Below the pieces are notes generated by a model that was given only the letters and a program-made list of their open reading frames with translations, searched no databases and was not told the origin of the DNA. A stretch of DNA of 64,000 bases from Histoplasma ohiense. Its lineage: Eukaryota > Ascomycota > Eurotiomycetes > Onygenales > Ajellomycetaceae. The position numbers were made by a program, and so were the translations under genes. Shown here in pieces: positions 34,510 to 45,399 of the stretch. Location of the stretch: positions 5,238,001-5,302,000 of the forward strand of contig JAEVHH010000002.1 in NCBI GenBank assembly GCA_017607445.1. The letters are read 5' to 3'. The stretch's first letter is position 1. Every line of letters begins with the position of its first letter.

Positions 34510-35511
34510 ATGTCCAAAGCTACCGTTGCTATGATAGCAGCTGCCAGCGCTGCGACTGGCGCTGCTCTCACTGCGTTTATGTACTCCTCTAAGAACCGCC
34601 AACAGCAGCTAGGTTCACGTCTTCCACCACCAGCTACAACAACCCCAACCACATCAATTCCAACCCCTCATCCCAAATCCCCCGTTTTCCAACAGTCCCT
34701 TTCTGCAAAATCCCCAGTCGACCCCGCCGGCCTGTTCCAATATGGCTTCCCCGGCCCAGTGGCAGACATAGTTACCAGCCTCCCACTCACAAGCGCATTC
34801 GACCGAAGAACCCGCAACCCCTTCTGGGTAGCCGAACACATCACCCCCGAGTCCCTCGCGCAGAGCAATGGCGACCGCCGCAGAAGCAACTTCTTCGAAG
34901 AGCAGACCATCCCTCAAGCCTTCCGCGCCCGGCTGAGCGATTACTTCCGCTCCGGCTACGACCGCGGCCACCAGGTGCCCGCCGCAGACGCCAGGTGGAG
35001 CCAGGACGCGACCGATGCCACCTTCTCCCTGGCGAATATGTGCCCCCAGGTCGGCGAAGGCTTCAACCGCGATTACTGGGCCCATTTCGAGAATTTCTGC
35101 CGGCGCCTGACGCAGAAGTATCCCTCCGTGAGAATCGTCACGGGCCCCCTGTATCTGCCCAAGCGCGATCCGGCCGACGGGAAGTGGAAGGTTACGTATG
35201 AGGTTATAGGGAATCCGGCGGCGGTCGCGGTGCCTACGCACTTTTACAAAGTTATCTTTGCGGAGGATGGGACCCCCGGGGGGAACGTCAGCTTGGGTGC
35301 CTTCGTGTTACCCAATGCGCGCATTCCGAACGAAAAGAGCCTGTCTGAGTTCGAGGTCCCTTTGGAGGTTGTGGAGAGGGCGAGTGGGTTGGAATTCGCG
35401 TCACTGCTTCCGGCGGATCGGAGGAAGAAACTCTGCAAGGAGGTCAAGTGTGAGATCATTGTTAGGCAATTCGCGGAAAGCAGTAATAATACGGCGATCC
35501 GCTCTCCTTGA
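34510..35511 (+). CDS. NUC1: Mitochondrial endonuclease G-type DNA/RNA nuclease
   Basis: Single exon of 333 residues. NUC1/EndoG is a sugar-nonspecific beta-beta-alpha-metal nuclease of the mitochondrial intermembrane space that degrades DNA and RNA and can move to the nucleus in cell death. The N-terminus (MSKATVAMIAAASAATGAAL) is an Ala-rich hydrophobic segment consistent with mitochondrial targeting or a membrane anchor, followed by a Pro/Thr-rich linker. The catalytic signature DRGHQVPAADA is at about residue 155, with NMCPQVGEGFNRDYWAHFEN supplying the metal-binding Asn region, then VRIVTGPLYLP. Length is typical of yeast Nuc1 (329). No intron. It sits between two repeat-rich zones but shows normal codon use. 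Confidence 0.95.
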   Translation: MSKATVAMIAAASAATGAALTAFMYSSKNRQQQLGSRLPPPATTTPTTSIPTPHPKSPVFQQSLSAKSPVDPAGLFQYGFPGPVADIVTSLPLTSAFDRRTRNPFWVAEHITPESLAQSNGDRRRSNFFEEQTIPQAFRARLSDYFRSGYDRGHQVPAADARWSQDATDATFSLANMCPQVGEGFNRDYWAHFENFCRRLTQKYPSVRIVTGPLYLPKRDPADGKWKVTYEVIGNPAAVAVPTHFYKVIFAEDGTPGGNVSLGAFVLPNARIPNEKSLSEFEVPLEVVERASGLEFASLLPADRRKKLCKEVKCEIIVRQFAESSNNTAIRSP

Positions 35512-35641
35512 TGAATAATAACCCGTTATATAATATCTGTGTCCGTTTCCCGGCTTTTTTCATTTTTAAAGGGTAAGTGTACGATGAGACGGGATTTAAA
35601 TGGAGCGTTGCGTTATTTTTTTATTTTTTTATTTTTTTATC

Positions 35642-35642
<1 letters not shown>

Positions 35643-35701
<59 letters not shown>

Positions 35702-35702
35702 T
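35643..35702. repeat. ATT microsatellite
   Basis: About twenty uninterrupted ATT units in the convergent region between NUC1 and the NOSIP-like gene (35512-35913). The rest of that gap is T-rich 3' flank with no gene. Confidence 0.95.
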
Positions 35703-35913
35703 TTGCTTTACAAGATTTCGTGGCCCCTTTTATTCAATGTTCGGGGTTATAAATTTCTTTGCCGTTTCGAGCCATGTATACACGGTATATGGAACAATAA
35801 ACATCTTTTTCTATGTATCCGGCCAGCTAAGACGCGAAGATACCTGTGATATGTATTGGGAAACAGTCTTGGAAAAAAAAAAAAAAGAGAAAGTAGAGGA
35901 ATCCTTATAGATA

Positions 35914-37274
35914 TTAGCACTGGAAGGCTGTGCCAGCCTTCTTGGCTATATTTTCACCTCCGCCAGCGAAACCAGTCCCTTCGCTATTAATTGTGACCAG
36001 ACCAGGACGGATTTTGTCCTTGTCTTTATCCTTCTTTCCTTCCTTTCGCTCCGTCTTCGGCTTCCGCTCTGTGACGTCTGTCTCGCACACATAGCAAAGC
36101 ACCTTGCCATGCATTTCCCCATCCTCCGCGTCAGTCGCATGCGGATCAGGGTTTCGATGTGGCGTCATGAATTTGTCCACGCATGGTTTACAGATTACAT
36201 GTCCACATGGTTTTGTTACTTTTATTTTTTGTTGTCATTTGACTTCCGATTAGTGGGGGGTTCGATACGATATGAATGCACGATGTGTAGTAGGATTGTT
36301 GTAGTTCCGAGAATGTTGGTGCGGGAGGAGAAAAAGAAAAAACGTACATATAGCTTTCACGGCATTGCTCAGGCCCTTTTTGCAACTTGGGCATATCCGT
36401 ATCATTTCATTGGATTGCTCATCTTTATCCTCGGTGAAGTTGACAGTTACAAGGTTCTTTAATGAGTAATTGTGTTTGTTTTCAGGAGTGGAGGCGGGGC
36501 ATAAGGGTGCCAGCTTGACCAGCTTGCTGGATAGGTCGTTCGAGGTGGACGGGGTGAGCGAAGGAACCCAGAAAGAGGGAAGCTGAGATTTCGACGATTC
36601 ACTCTTGACGAATTCGAAAAAAAAAAAAAAAAAACATGGAATGGTCAGTTAGCAATAACCGTGGGAAAAAATAAATAAATAACTCCCCCCGTATGTTCCC
36701 AAGAGCAGGACCATTCCGGGGAGGCTGGGAAATTTCTCACCCGCTCCCTCTCAATTTCCTTCCGAATCTTCTCCCTCTCCTCCTGCGCAATATTCCGCAT
36801 AGTCTTTTCATCCAACTCAAATCCCTTCCGCCTCTTCCTCGCCGCCTCCCCATTGGGGCTTCCATCCTCCCCGCCCCTGTCTTTATCTATATCCAGCCTC
36901 CGCTTCCTCTCCTCCAGACCCATGCTAACCAATTCGAATTCTCTCAATTCCCGCTCGCGTGCTTCTTCCGCCAACCGGCCCTCTCCTTCCTCTCTATCCC
37001 GCTCCGCGAGCTCCCGCTCCTTTTCTAACCGTTTGATCTCTTTGCGTTGGGCGAGGAGATCGTTCACAGCGCATTCACGACAGAATAAATCTCCGTTCGT
37101 GGCGCAGGCGACGACGGGGCTCCGGGCGGGGAGAAGACATAGTCGACATGATGAGAACGGGAGGAATGATTCTCGGGAAAGACGGGTGCGCTGGGTTCCC
37201 CAGGTGGTGCGTAGGAGGGAGCGTTCGTAGGCGGTGAAGTGTGGGAGGGAGGTGTTGCGCTTGGAGTGCGCCAT
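35914..37274 (-). CDS. NOSIP-like U-box/RING protein
   Basis: Three exons: 37274-36741, 36603-36348, 36218-35914 (introns 137 and 129 bp); 364 residues. The N-terminus MAHSKRNTSLPHFTAYERSL with YGTQ-like TWGTQRTRLSRESFLPFSSC, followed by CRLCLLPARSPVVACATNGD and CRECAV, is the split zinc-binding U-box of NOSIP-type E3 ligases. A Glu/Arg coiled coil follows (about 75-178). Exon 2 carries FWVPSLTP and ends ICPSCKKGLSNAVKA; exon 3 has KPCGHVICKPCVDKF and VLCYVCETDV, completing the second zinc-binding half. Human NOSIP is a nuclear and cytoplasmic ubiquitin ligase; fungal members are linked to the spliceosome by orthology only. The intron 2 acceptor has a T-rich but ordinary context; joining phase is consistent. 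Confidence 0.85.
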
Positions 37275-39835
37275 GGTTGGGGATAAAGAGATTTCGCTGG
37301 CTAAAGGGCTCTACAATTGGTAGAGAGTAGGCTCGTGATTTAGAGAGCTGAAAGGGAAATCATTGTGATCGAAAAAGCTAGGTGCTAGTAGTTAATAGCG
37401 CCCGAAAAATATATCAATAGAACAATGTTTTTGCGGAGCTCAAGGAATGACTAAGCTGCAACTCACTCGACGTCCAACAAACTTGATCGCAAGATACTCG
37501 CATTCTGGAGTACTTTGAAGATAAATATTTTGATATCTTCTTATAAATAGTGTAGGTACCCTCACTTCTCTTCCTGCAATTTACATGTACTATACGTGTA
37601 CTATACCAAGCTCTCTTCTTCAAGGTTAAACGTAAAGTTGATGAGCTGTGCAAGCATTCGAACACCTTTGATTAATTATCGAGAATGTGCTTTTCAGCTC
37701 ATTTCTACATGGCTTCAAATTTCATCACATTCGGTTACATGTCGCGTAGATTTCGAACTTCTAACCAATATGAGCTGTGCCAACACCTTGCGGCCCGCCA
37801 GATAGATCATCCGTTGCTTGAAGGTCAGAGGTTTCTTTATCGAAATCCATAAATACTGGGTCCTCGAAAATATTCGCCTCTCTTTTTTTGCTCTGGCTGT
37901 TTTGCTATATTGCTCGTGATGAGATACGATGGGTTTCCTGAAAAGAGGTTGTGTAGACGATCTTCATTCTATGTAAAATGAATCGATTGAGGAATGTCAG
38001 TCACATGTGATATGATATCTTGCGGATCGGAGGGTCTCACTGAATAGCTCGGATACTAACGTAAGTATAAGATTGTTCAAAAATTGTAGATTGGCTTCTG
38101 ACATCCAACTTTCCAAGACTTCCAATTTAGGCCATAGAGTAGGAGCCCTCAGGCTCAGAGCGACAGGAGACTTCAAAGATGGACACTCTGCGCCCACCAG
38201 GGTTACATCTGGCCATTCTCCTCCATGATGAATATGAATACTTTTGTTGAGGGTGTCCGGTGTGTTACATGCACAGACACCGTCGTTTCATTCAGCCTTG
38301 CTGTAGTCATAATTAATGTCTTTTTTTCGTCGAAATTCTGAATTGCTCCTCGATATCCCACTGTTGTTTTGACTGAATACGGCATCTCGACTATGTTCAT
38401 GGTCAAGCTCAAGGATAATGCTAGCAGCTTGCAAAGTTGCAAGGGTATCCTGGCCCGATCACGGTGCGGGTGTGAACAGTTTGTTTTCGTTCATTCGTGC
38501 GCAACATGAAGATCCCCGAGGCGAAGCACGTCTACACAGCAACTCACAGGCACGGGAACCATGTCCCTCCCGTATGCAGTGTTTAACAAATCGGGTCCCA
38601 AAAGTATAGATACCGTGGTCATTTCAATGAGTCTCTGATAAGCTAAGCATCACAGGGGAGCTGAGGCTTAGAAAATCGCTGGGCTTTTATTCCCCGAATA
38701 CGGGCCCCAGCGCTGTGTGCATGAGGGACTAGCAAATGAAAATTCGAAGTTTCTGCGAGCGCGCGATCGAACTCTGACAAAAATAGATCCAACCCAGTCC
38801 AATCTTTGTCTGTGCTGTTTCGATCGCCATTTCCCCATGCTTTGCGATCGCGGGAGCTTAGCAGTTTGTTTCGAAACACGAAGGATATCAGCTCTGATGA
38901 TGTGCTCTTGTGTTGAATTAACCTCCTCTGAGCTGCGAAGGCCCTCGCATGGGCACCCCTCCATGCAATGAACACGAGTCTAAGGGAGCAATCCAAACTC
39001 GGAGGCACCCTATTGGGATACTTATGCGATAAAATAGTCTGTTTCATACGAGTAGGGATACCTTAAAGGCAGCGATCCCATGTCGTGCAGTGGCGATCAT
39101 TCAAGCGATGAAGTCATACGACATTTTCGCCCTCTCTATCCAAAAGCAGCGGGAGAAACATTACATCCAAATTGAAGAAGGAACTTTGTTCTTTCTTCTC
39201 TCTATCTCTTGATTGTATATTGTTACTGTTAAGCACCGCAATGGACAACCAATAATTCTTAATCCTGCAGCCCAGGGTTGTTGAATATTGCGAAGCAACC
39301 GGTAGGAAAATATCTATTACACCCGGGTCGATCAACATCATCGTATATGATTTGGTGGCTATGGCGAAACCATCCTCAGGACACATTGAACTCTCCAATG
39401 ACCAGTGCTCATCTCGAGTTTCAGCTACATTCCGTCTCGTTTGATTTGAACCGATAATGTATGTTGGTGAGGGTGTACCTGGTCTCAGGAAAACGCGCGA
39501 CGCAGCCTGCTGAAAAAGTCAACGCCATCGCACTGCGGACAAGGGATATATTCGTATTTCAAATGTTGACGAAAATGTCAAGGACGTTGCAACTCGTATG
39601 ACAAACTCTCGACCACTTCTGTGATATTTTTGGGTTCAGAAGAAAAGCATATAAACCTCCTGAAATCCCCCTTCGATCAGGTTTGTTTTCTCCATCATCA
39701 ACAGCAACATCAGCAGCAAAAGGCAAAGCAACAGCAACCAAACGAACAAGCTCTCCAAATCTTCTGCAATCCCCCTTGTTACAACCCTTTATTTTTCCAA
39801 TCTTCCTAACCCCAAACCCAAAACCCCCAGCCAAA
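37275..39835. other. Intergenic region between NOSIP-like gene and defensin gene
   Basis: About 2.6 kb of ordinary composition. Several frames of 60-135 codons occur, but none shows a domain, signal peptide or plausible exon structure. The last 180 bp before 39836 is CA/AAC-rich, probably the defensin 5' leader. Confidence 0.5.
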
Positions 39836-40260
39836 ATGCGCGTTTCCACAATCTTCGCTATCATCTCTGCATTGAGCATGACTGCTCTGGCTCTTCCTGC
39901 ACCTGTCCCTGAGGACCTCGACATTGCTGAGGTAAATGCCGACCTCGCGGCTCGTGATGCGCCAGCGGAAGCTATCCCCGATGATTTCGCTGGTGACCTT
40001 GCTGATCTGGATGACGACGACGATGTTGATGGGTTCAATGAGAATCCCGCTGGTACATTTCAAAAGAGAGGCTGGAGCTGTGGCTTCTTTGGTGGAAATG
40101 ACGAGCCATGCCACCAGTGAGTTTATACTCCTTTCTTTTCCAGTGCTTTCGTTTAACGCAAGATAACGGGGCTAACTCATGGGCTTATAGGCACTGCAAG
40201 AGCATCAGGGGCTACAGAGGTGGTTACTGCAAGTTCGGAGGTATCTGCAAGTGCTACTGA
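39836..40260 (+). CDS. Secreted defensin-like precursor (cysteine-stabilised alpha-beta fold)
   Basis: Two exons, 39836-40116 and 40191-40260, with a 74-bp intron (branch GCTAAC); 116 residues. The precursor has a signal peptide (residues 1-19 or so, ending ALA), an acidic propeptide with a run of Asp, and a dibasic Lys-Arg site typical of Kex2 processing at about residue 78. The mature part would be 38 residues with six cysteines spaced C-x9-C-x3-C-x9-C-x5-C-x-C. This is the pattern of fungal CS-alpha-beta defensins such as plectasin and micasin. Plausible role: a secreted antibacterial peptide, perhaps acting on lipid II as plectasin does; that is inference. The intron falls between Cys2 and Cys3 of the mature region, so the unspliced frame stops early (QTGA-type end at 40116-40120). 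Confidence 0.88.
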
Positions 40261-42462
40261 AGTATGTAATGTACAGTATATGCACATGTTCAAAAACATT
40301 CCTGCATTCCCCTGCAATGAGGCAAAAGTGAATACTAATAAGTATCTATAGCTGGTTTCGATACCACTAGCGGGCTCATGATGAACGAAGCAGAGAGAAA
40401 AAATATGGCAGGTTTCTAGAAGGAAAAAAATGGACGTGATCTGCTGCTTGGGAGAGAGTTTTTTTTTCTTTTTTTCCCTTCTCTTCTTTCTCTCTCCCCA
40501 CGATCATCTGCTTTCCTATCGCGTCATCATTTTCCGCATAACTTTGACATGCATATTGAAAAATTGCATTGCATCGCAATAATTTCCTTTTGCTGTTTCT
40601 TGATTCTAGTTTCCTTTTCTTTTATGCACGCCTGTCTCTTCTACATCATTTGTTCTTGCTTCAATTTCTCGCTGAAGGCTGCCACTTGATCAGATTGTAC
40701 TGTACTTCTCAGTCGTTAAATGTTTCCTATGGCATTCTGTCCAGCTCAGTTGGGGAGGAGGGGTAGTTGGGGCGGACCAGACTCGAATTATTTCCCAAAA
40801 ACGTTTTTTTTTTTCGTTCCAAGCGTCCCCAGCTATAGGCTCGACAGACATTTATACTTGTTCCAATGAAATTTGCATCTTCCCCTGCCTCGTTCCTCCA
40901 ACTAGCTCCTTTCCTAAACCAAATAGTAGTCTTCATCATCTGGCATCACAAACGATAGCGGTCCCGGGATAATTCAGCCGCCAGCTACAGCCGAAATATT
41001 TGGAATGGCCCGTGATATGTACAGTACAATTAGACGCTGCACGGAATAACTCAAAGCGTGTCGGAGTGGTTGGCGCTAAGCCGGGTTCCGAGTGGAGCTT
41101 AAGGTTGCCGATCGGTATCGGCATGCCGATAATTAGACGCGGGGGTCAAAAACTTTCTTTGTTTTGTGGCTGAAATGATTGGATGTCAATGTGTGCAATA
41201 ATCTGGCTTTGAATCTCAATGATTTTATTGGTGTAGAGAAGATTGATTCAAATACTGAAAAATCTCCACTTAACTTCAACGCTCGTCCACAATTGGCTTA
41301 GATAACCCCTATTCTTACCCCTGAATTATCTGCCTCCCTAGGGACCTACCAACCAACCTACCTTCTCAATATCCAATCAATCTCTATGAGAATAAACAGC
41401 CTACCTACCTGTCAATGTTAGGTTACTAGCGATGATACCTACCAATGATATATACCAATGATATCTACAATGATATCTATGATGATATCTACGATGGTAT
41501 TGTTTAATAGCAATATAATGAATAATATGACTTCGCACTTCTGCTCCGTCTTGCCCCAGCTGCATGTTTCATGAAACTCCTGCTATATACGGTGTTGTGC
41601 CTGAGCTTTCCAACCCTCTTGAGGAACTAAAGATGCCTTCATCCCCTGGGATTTAGAGGTTCGTTTGCCCACCCCCCGGAAGGGGGGGCGATTGGGGCAG
41701 GCTGCTACGAGTAGTTGATCTCTTCAGGCCCAGGGGCTCCGTAGCAGCGAGAGGTCCCAAATGGAGAAATCTCCAAAAATATGCGGGGAAGTGGTGGTAA
41801 ATGTGACTCAGTCTTGCGCAGCCCTGGCCCTGGCAAAATGCAAAGATAAAGGTAACTTCGCTGGGGCCCAGTTATCTGTTAGGCCACTGGGCAAAAGAGC
41901 TCAATCACACCGGCGCCATGCTGGTAGTTGAGGGGACGAACCAATCCAAACCCCCAACATTATCCAGGACTGTCACCAGCCCTGTCACGTGATAACTAGT
42001 GCAGGGTGCTTCGCACCTCCAGAGACACAAAGATGATTGGTATGGGTATTTGGGAAGCAGCAGGGGTGTCTCCGCAGCTCTAACGAGTATCATTCCGGCC
42101 CGTCCCGTTCGTAAATGGTCCAGAGGAGCGCAGACCCACGCGCCTGTGACTTTGGTCTCCTTACGTTACGCGCTCTGATTTGATCACGCACCAAAGCAAA
42201 CAAGCCTGGGGCCACGGCAACTCCGTCCACATCCTTTGAACCTACCACAAGCAGCAGGCACATTACTAAAAGTATAAGTGTCATGAGCACCCTGTAGGCC
42301 TCGCCAGTTGCAACTGCCAAGAGCAACAGCTCCACTATGCAAAGGCTGTCAGTTTACGACCTAAAAGTTTAGGCCCAGGCCATAATTGGACGCCTACATA
42401 CTTCAACAGGATCAGTCAGTTGCGCCTGCCACTCAAGCTGGTGTATTTGTCTGCAATATAAA
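40261..42462. other. Intergenic, no supportable gene
   Basis: About 2.2 kb. It includes short ATGATATCTAC-type direct repeats (about 41425-41505) and a perfect 9-bp inverted repeat (41701-41709 / 41740-41748). A hydrophobic minus-strand frame at 42090-42335 has no recognisable family. Confidence 0.5.
41701..41748. repeat. Inverted repeat (9-bp arms, 30-bp loop)
   Basis: GCTGCTACG at 41701-41709 pairs with CGTAGCAGC at 41740-41748. Could be a hairpin or chance. Confidence 0.6.
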
Positions 42463-42811
42463 AGGATGCCTTTCTGTCGAAGAAATGCAAGGGTTGCCAC
42501 CTCGCTCGCTGTAGCGTACTTTTTTGGTACCAAGAAGTTGTATGGAATTTTGACTACCGTTTTGAAGCCGTCCTCTAGTGTAAGAAGAAAAACCCCCGGT
42601 TGAAACCACCCTCTGAAAGTTTCACTAAGTCGACAACTTTGCCGCGGCCAGTATGTGTGCTGACGACGTCTTTCAAAGCCGCAACATCAAACTCAACATA
42701 TCTTTCTCGGAGCCGCATTTGTTCGTTGTAAAGAAACAGCCCCGAGGAGTAGGAGAAAAGGTCTCCTTTAGGTTTTCCCTCTGCTAGGCGACAAATGTCA
42801 GCCGAACTCAA
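42463..42811 (-). pseudogene. Aminoglycoside-phosphotransferase-like (APH family) N-terminal fragment, frameshifted
   Basis: Reading down from 42811: MSSADICRLAEGKPKGDLFS, then LRERYVEFDVAALKDVV and KVVDLVKLSEGGFNRG, the standard N-terminus of fungal APH-like proteins. At about 42590 the frame shifts by one base and continues LLTLEDGFKTVVKIPYNFLV and KKYATASEVATLAFLRQKGI, again family-typical (glycine-rich loop, then the Lys of the ATP site). After about 42463 the similarity stops; the catalytic HxD and DxD parts are absent. A truncated and frameshifted relic. Confidence 0.75.
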
Positions 42812-43218
42812 ATAAAGACAGTTTTATTCAAGGGCCCTAAACTGCCATGATTCGACGTCCGATGGTAAAACTTCTCGATAGCGGCTTGTTGGACGCCAGC
42901 CGGCAGGAAATAAAGGCCGACGACAGTAGTCCGACTCGAGCGCACACGGAAAAGCTGAGAGGTCGCATGTAGATAAAATACCCAGAGACGTAGAAGGCCA
43001 CCAACTGTGAGAGAAGGAAGTTGCTGAAACTATCGGCGGTTTGTCTCGGCGCGAAGCTGGAACTGCTTATCTCAGCATGCACCCAAAAAAAATCCTGTAC
43101 ATCTCAATCTCTACCATCACCCCAATATCAGTGACATCAAGCCTCGCATATTTGCCCATACGAGCAGCTATCACGTACCACTCAGTTTACATATAATCCA
43201 TATAAATTCTTTTCATCC
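42812..43218. other. Spacer between APH relic and kinase-like gene
   Basis: Divergent flank; no gene recognised. The end next to 43219 should be the promoter of the kinase-like gene. Confidence 0.4.
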
Positions 43219-44034
43219 ATGTCAGACACTTTCTTAGAGTCGATCGGGAAGGAGGACACCATATACCGTGATGAGGCTGGATTCGATGACAACTTCAAGC
43301 TCGACATCGATTTTGCGAAGATGGAGTTTGAGGAAACCCTAAATGTTTCAGAAGCATCCTCCATATTTCATGTCAATTACTGTGGCGAGCCACGGGTCTT
43401 GAAAGTGGTATGTACCTTCATTTAGCATGTGCACATTCCTTAGCCTGGTGTCATTTTTCCTGATCATCTTGATGCAACGCAGTTCCACAATAATGGGGAT
43501 CCTGGGTACGCCTGCAATCATATTCAAGACTTGAGCCGCTCTCGCTGCGAGATCAGAGCCTATTGCAGGCTTAAACAGTCCAAAATATGTGATTCTGGCA
43601 CTGTGCCCAATTTCTATGGTTTTATGCTAGCCATCGACCCAGCCAACTGTGCTCCTTATCTCAACACCTTTCAACATGACACAGATTTTCCATCTGCCAT
43701 TCTGATTGAGTACCTGCCAAACCCTTTGGAAATGAACTGTGTTACTTATACAGCAGAACGTATGCAGAAAGCTGTCATTGGCATTCAGAAAGTCCATTCA
43801 GCTTTAGTTGAGCATAATGATCCTTACCCAAAGAATATTCTCATTGTTCCTAGTGATCAAGGTGATCAAGAGAGGGTTATATGGGTTGATTTTGATATTG
43901 CAATTGTTTATCCCAATGACACATACATTGAAAAGAGGCGACGTGGCCGGATTGAGTTTGAAACTGAAGTTGTTGAAAGCTTCGGACGGCTACTTGTTTG
44001 TCTCCGCAGGCAACACATCTCTCCATTTTCCTGA
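43219..44034 (+). CDS. Small protein-kinase/APH-like fold protein
   Basis: Two exons, 43219-43407 and 43483-44034 (75-bp intron, GTATGT donor); 246 residues. The N-terminal lobe is short (FHVNYCGEPRVLKV, with a Lys in the ATP-site position). Exon 2 gives RSRCEIRAYCRLKQ (equivalent of the alpha-C Glu helix), GTVPNFYGFML, and SAILIEYLPNPLEMN as hinge. The catalytic loop HSALVEHNDPYPKNILIV carries the HxD-like HND and Asn, and WVDFDIAI is the metal-binding DFD. All key catalytic residues therefore look present, of the APH/choline-kinase type rather than canonical HRD/DFG. The substrate is unknown. It belongs to a lineage-expanded fungal family, and its neighbours are broken accessory genes. Confidence 0.8.
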
Positions 44035-44131
44035 TTCAATAGAGACTGACAAGTTTTATAGGAAAAAGATCAAAAACAGGGTCTGCCGCCAAACACGAAA
44101 TACTACTAGGAACGACTCTTTAGCCTTCACA

Positions 44132-44183
44132 CGGACACACACACCACACACACACATACTCACTCACTCACTCACTCACTCAC
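44132..44183. repeat. CA and ACTC microsatellites
   Basis: A CA-rich run followed by about six CACT units just after the kinase-like gene. Confidence 0.85.
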
Positions 44184-44194
44184 AAAAGACTGCA

Positions 44195-44640
44195 TTATGG
44201 AAGCCGCCCGTCATCATCCGCCGCGCTTAACATCCCAAGATACCAAAGTCCCAGCAGAATACTCAAACACCCAGGCCCTTCTGCTTCCCATGGTATAGCC
44301 TGTGCAACCAGTAGGTTGCCATTCCCATCAAGCCTTTTAATTGGTATCAATTCTGTGTCTGACAAGACAAAACCATGCCGTGCATGATGCTGTCCCATGT
44401 AATAATTTAGCTGAGACAGAACTTGCAAATACTCTCTGCAATCTCCTGGTACTAAAGATGTCCTGTACCCAGATTCCCACTTCCATGATACTTTTAGATC
44501 ACCAGGACAGCGATTTGGTGAGGAATTTGGTGCACTGTCAGCTTGCAAAAATGCAATGTCTGGTCAGAAGTTGTTGATGATAGTTGCTGCATCACCAATA
44601 TCAACTGTAATAGGAGTAAGATGCAGATTTGAAAGATTAG
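44195..44640 (-). pseudogene. Fungal 'GDLK' family protein, C-terminal fragment with an internal stop
   Basis: From about 44640: PNLSNLHLTPITVDIGDAAT, IINNF, then TGA (44566-44564), then PDIAFLQADSAPNSSPNRCP, GDLKVSWKWESGYRTSLVPG, REYLQVLSQLNYYMGQHHAR, FVLSDTELIPIKRLDGNGNL and LLGLWYLGMLSAADDD. This is the conserved C-terminal core of an uncharacterised family common near kinase-like genes in Eurotiomycetes. The stop is a single-base change away from CGA (Arg), in line with the C-to-T decay nearby. The Asp-x-Lys (GDLK) might mark a restriction-nuclease-like fold; that is speculation. The N-terminal part is not found. Up to the element at 45,196 the remaining spacer shows only short frames. 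Confidence 0.65.
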
Positions 44641-45195
44641 GTGCAAGGGACTGGAAGCCAGCTCACAGCGCACGACGCAATCAACTCTGGATGTAAGTGT
44701 TAAAACGGAGAGCAAACATCGGCTCCGCGTTTATAGGCTGTGGGGGGGAGTTTGGCATTGATTTCACTCGCAATTTGTGTTTGATGAAGTAAGATCCCAT
44801 AGCAGTGCATGATATGAGTGTATGTGAATCCTAGCCACTGACCAACACTGTTGATATCCTCCCAATTATAGTTTGAGTTTGTTGTATTGCGTGTCTTGTT
44901 GGCATTTTGGATAGGAAGAGCAGGAGGTGCAACCATGAGGTAGTTTAAAAGAGTCTGGTTGTTGGCCATGACTGCTGCTGAATTTTGAATGACTAAAAAA
45001 GGTACATACATAAGTAGTGAGGAGAGCCGCGGAGAATATTATAAACCTAACGCCGCACTGTAAGAGAGGTTGAGCCTGGTTGGTTGTAGTCTATCTTGTT
45101 GTAGTAGCTAATATATATATATGTTATCTCAGCATGCTCAGCCTCTCTTCTCGATATTTTCAGATTAGCACAATCAACTAAACTCCTTTAGACTT

Positions 45196-45228
45196 CTGCC
45201 AAGTCCTGCTAACTTCTGAACCAATCAA
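45196..45228 (+). repeat. Left terminal inverted repeat core
   Basis: Begins CTGCCAAGTCCTGCTAAC, then TTCTGAACCAATCAA. Pairs with 54653-54685. Confidence 0.85.
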
Positions 45229-45399
45229 TTACTCCACACATGCTCGCAATATAATATCTCATAGAGAGTCTGAGAAGAAACAATTCCATCATCTGTGGAA
45301 AATCAAACTCACTCATACAAAATATTCAGTTGACTTTGGAATCATACATCTATCTTAAATATCTGCCTGATCATCATCAAATCAATATTTTTTGAATTC

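Noticed and set aside
38643..39047. 134-codon minus-strand frame
   Set aside because: No features, biased composition absent, no start context; kept as intergenic.
41050..41100. CGGAGTGGTTGG resembling the start of a Ser/Leu tRNA
   Set aside because: No B box or stem pairing downstream.
42090..42335. Hydrophobic 81-codon minus-strand frame
   Set aside because: A possible membrane segment but no family resemblance, no flanking exons and no start support.
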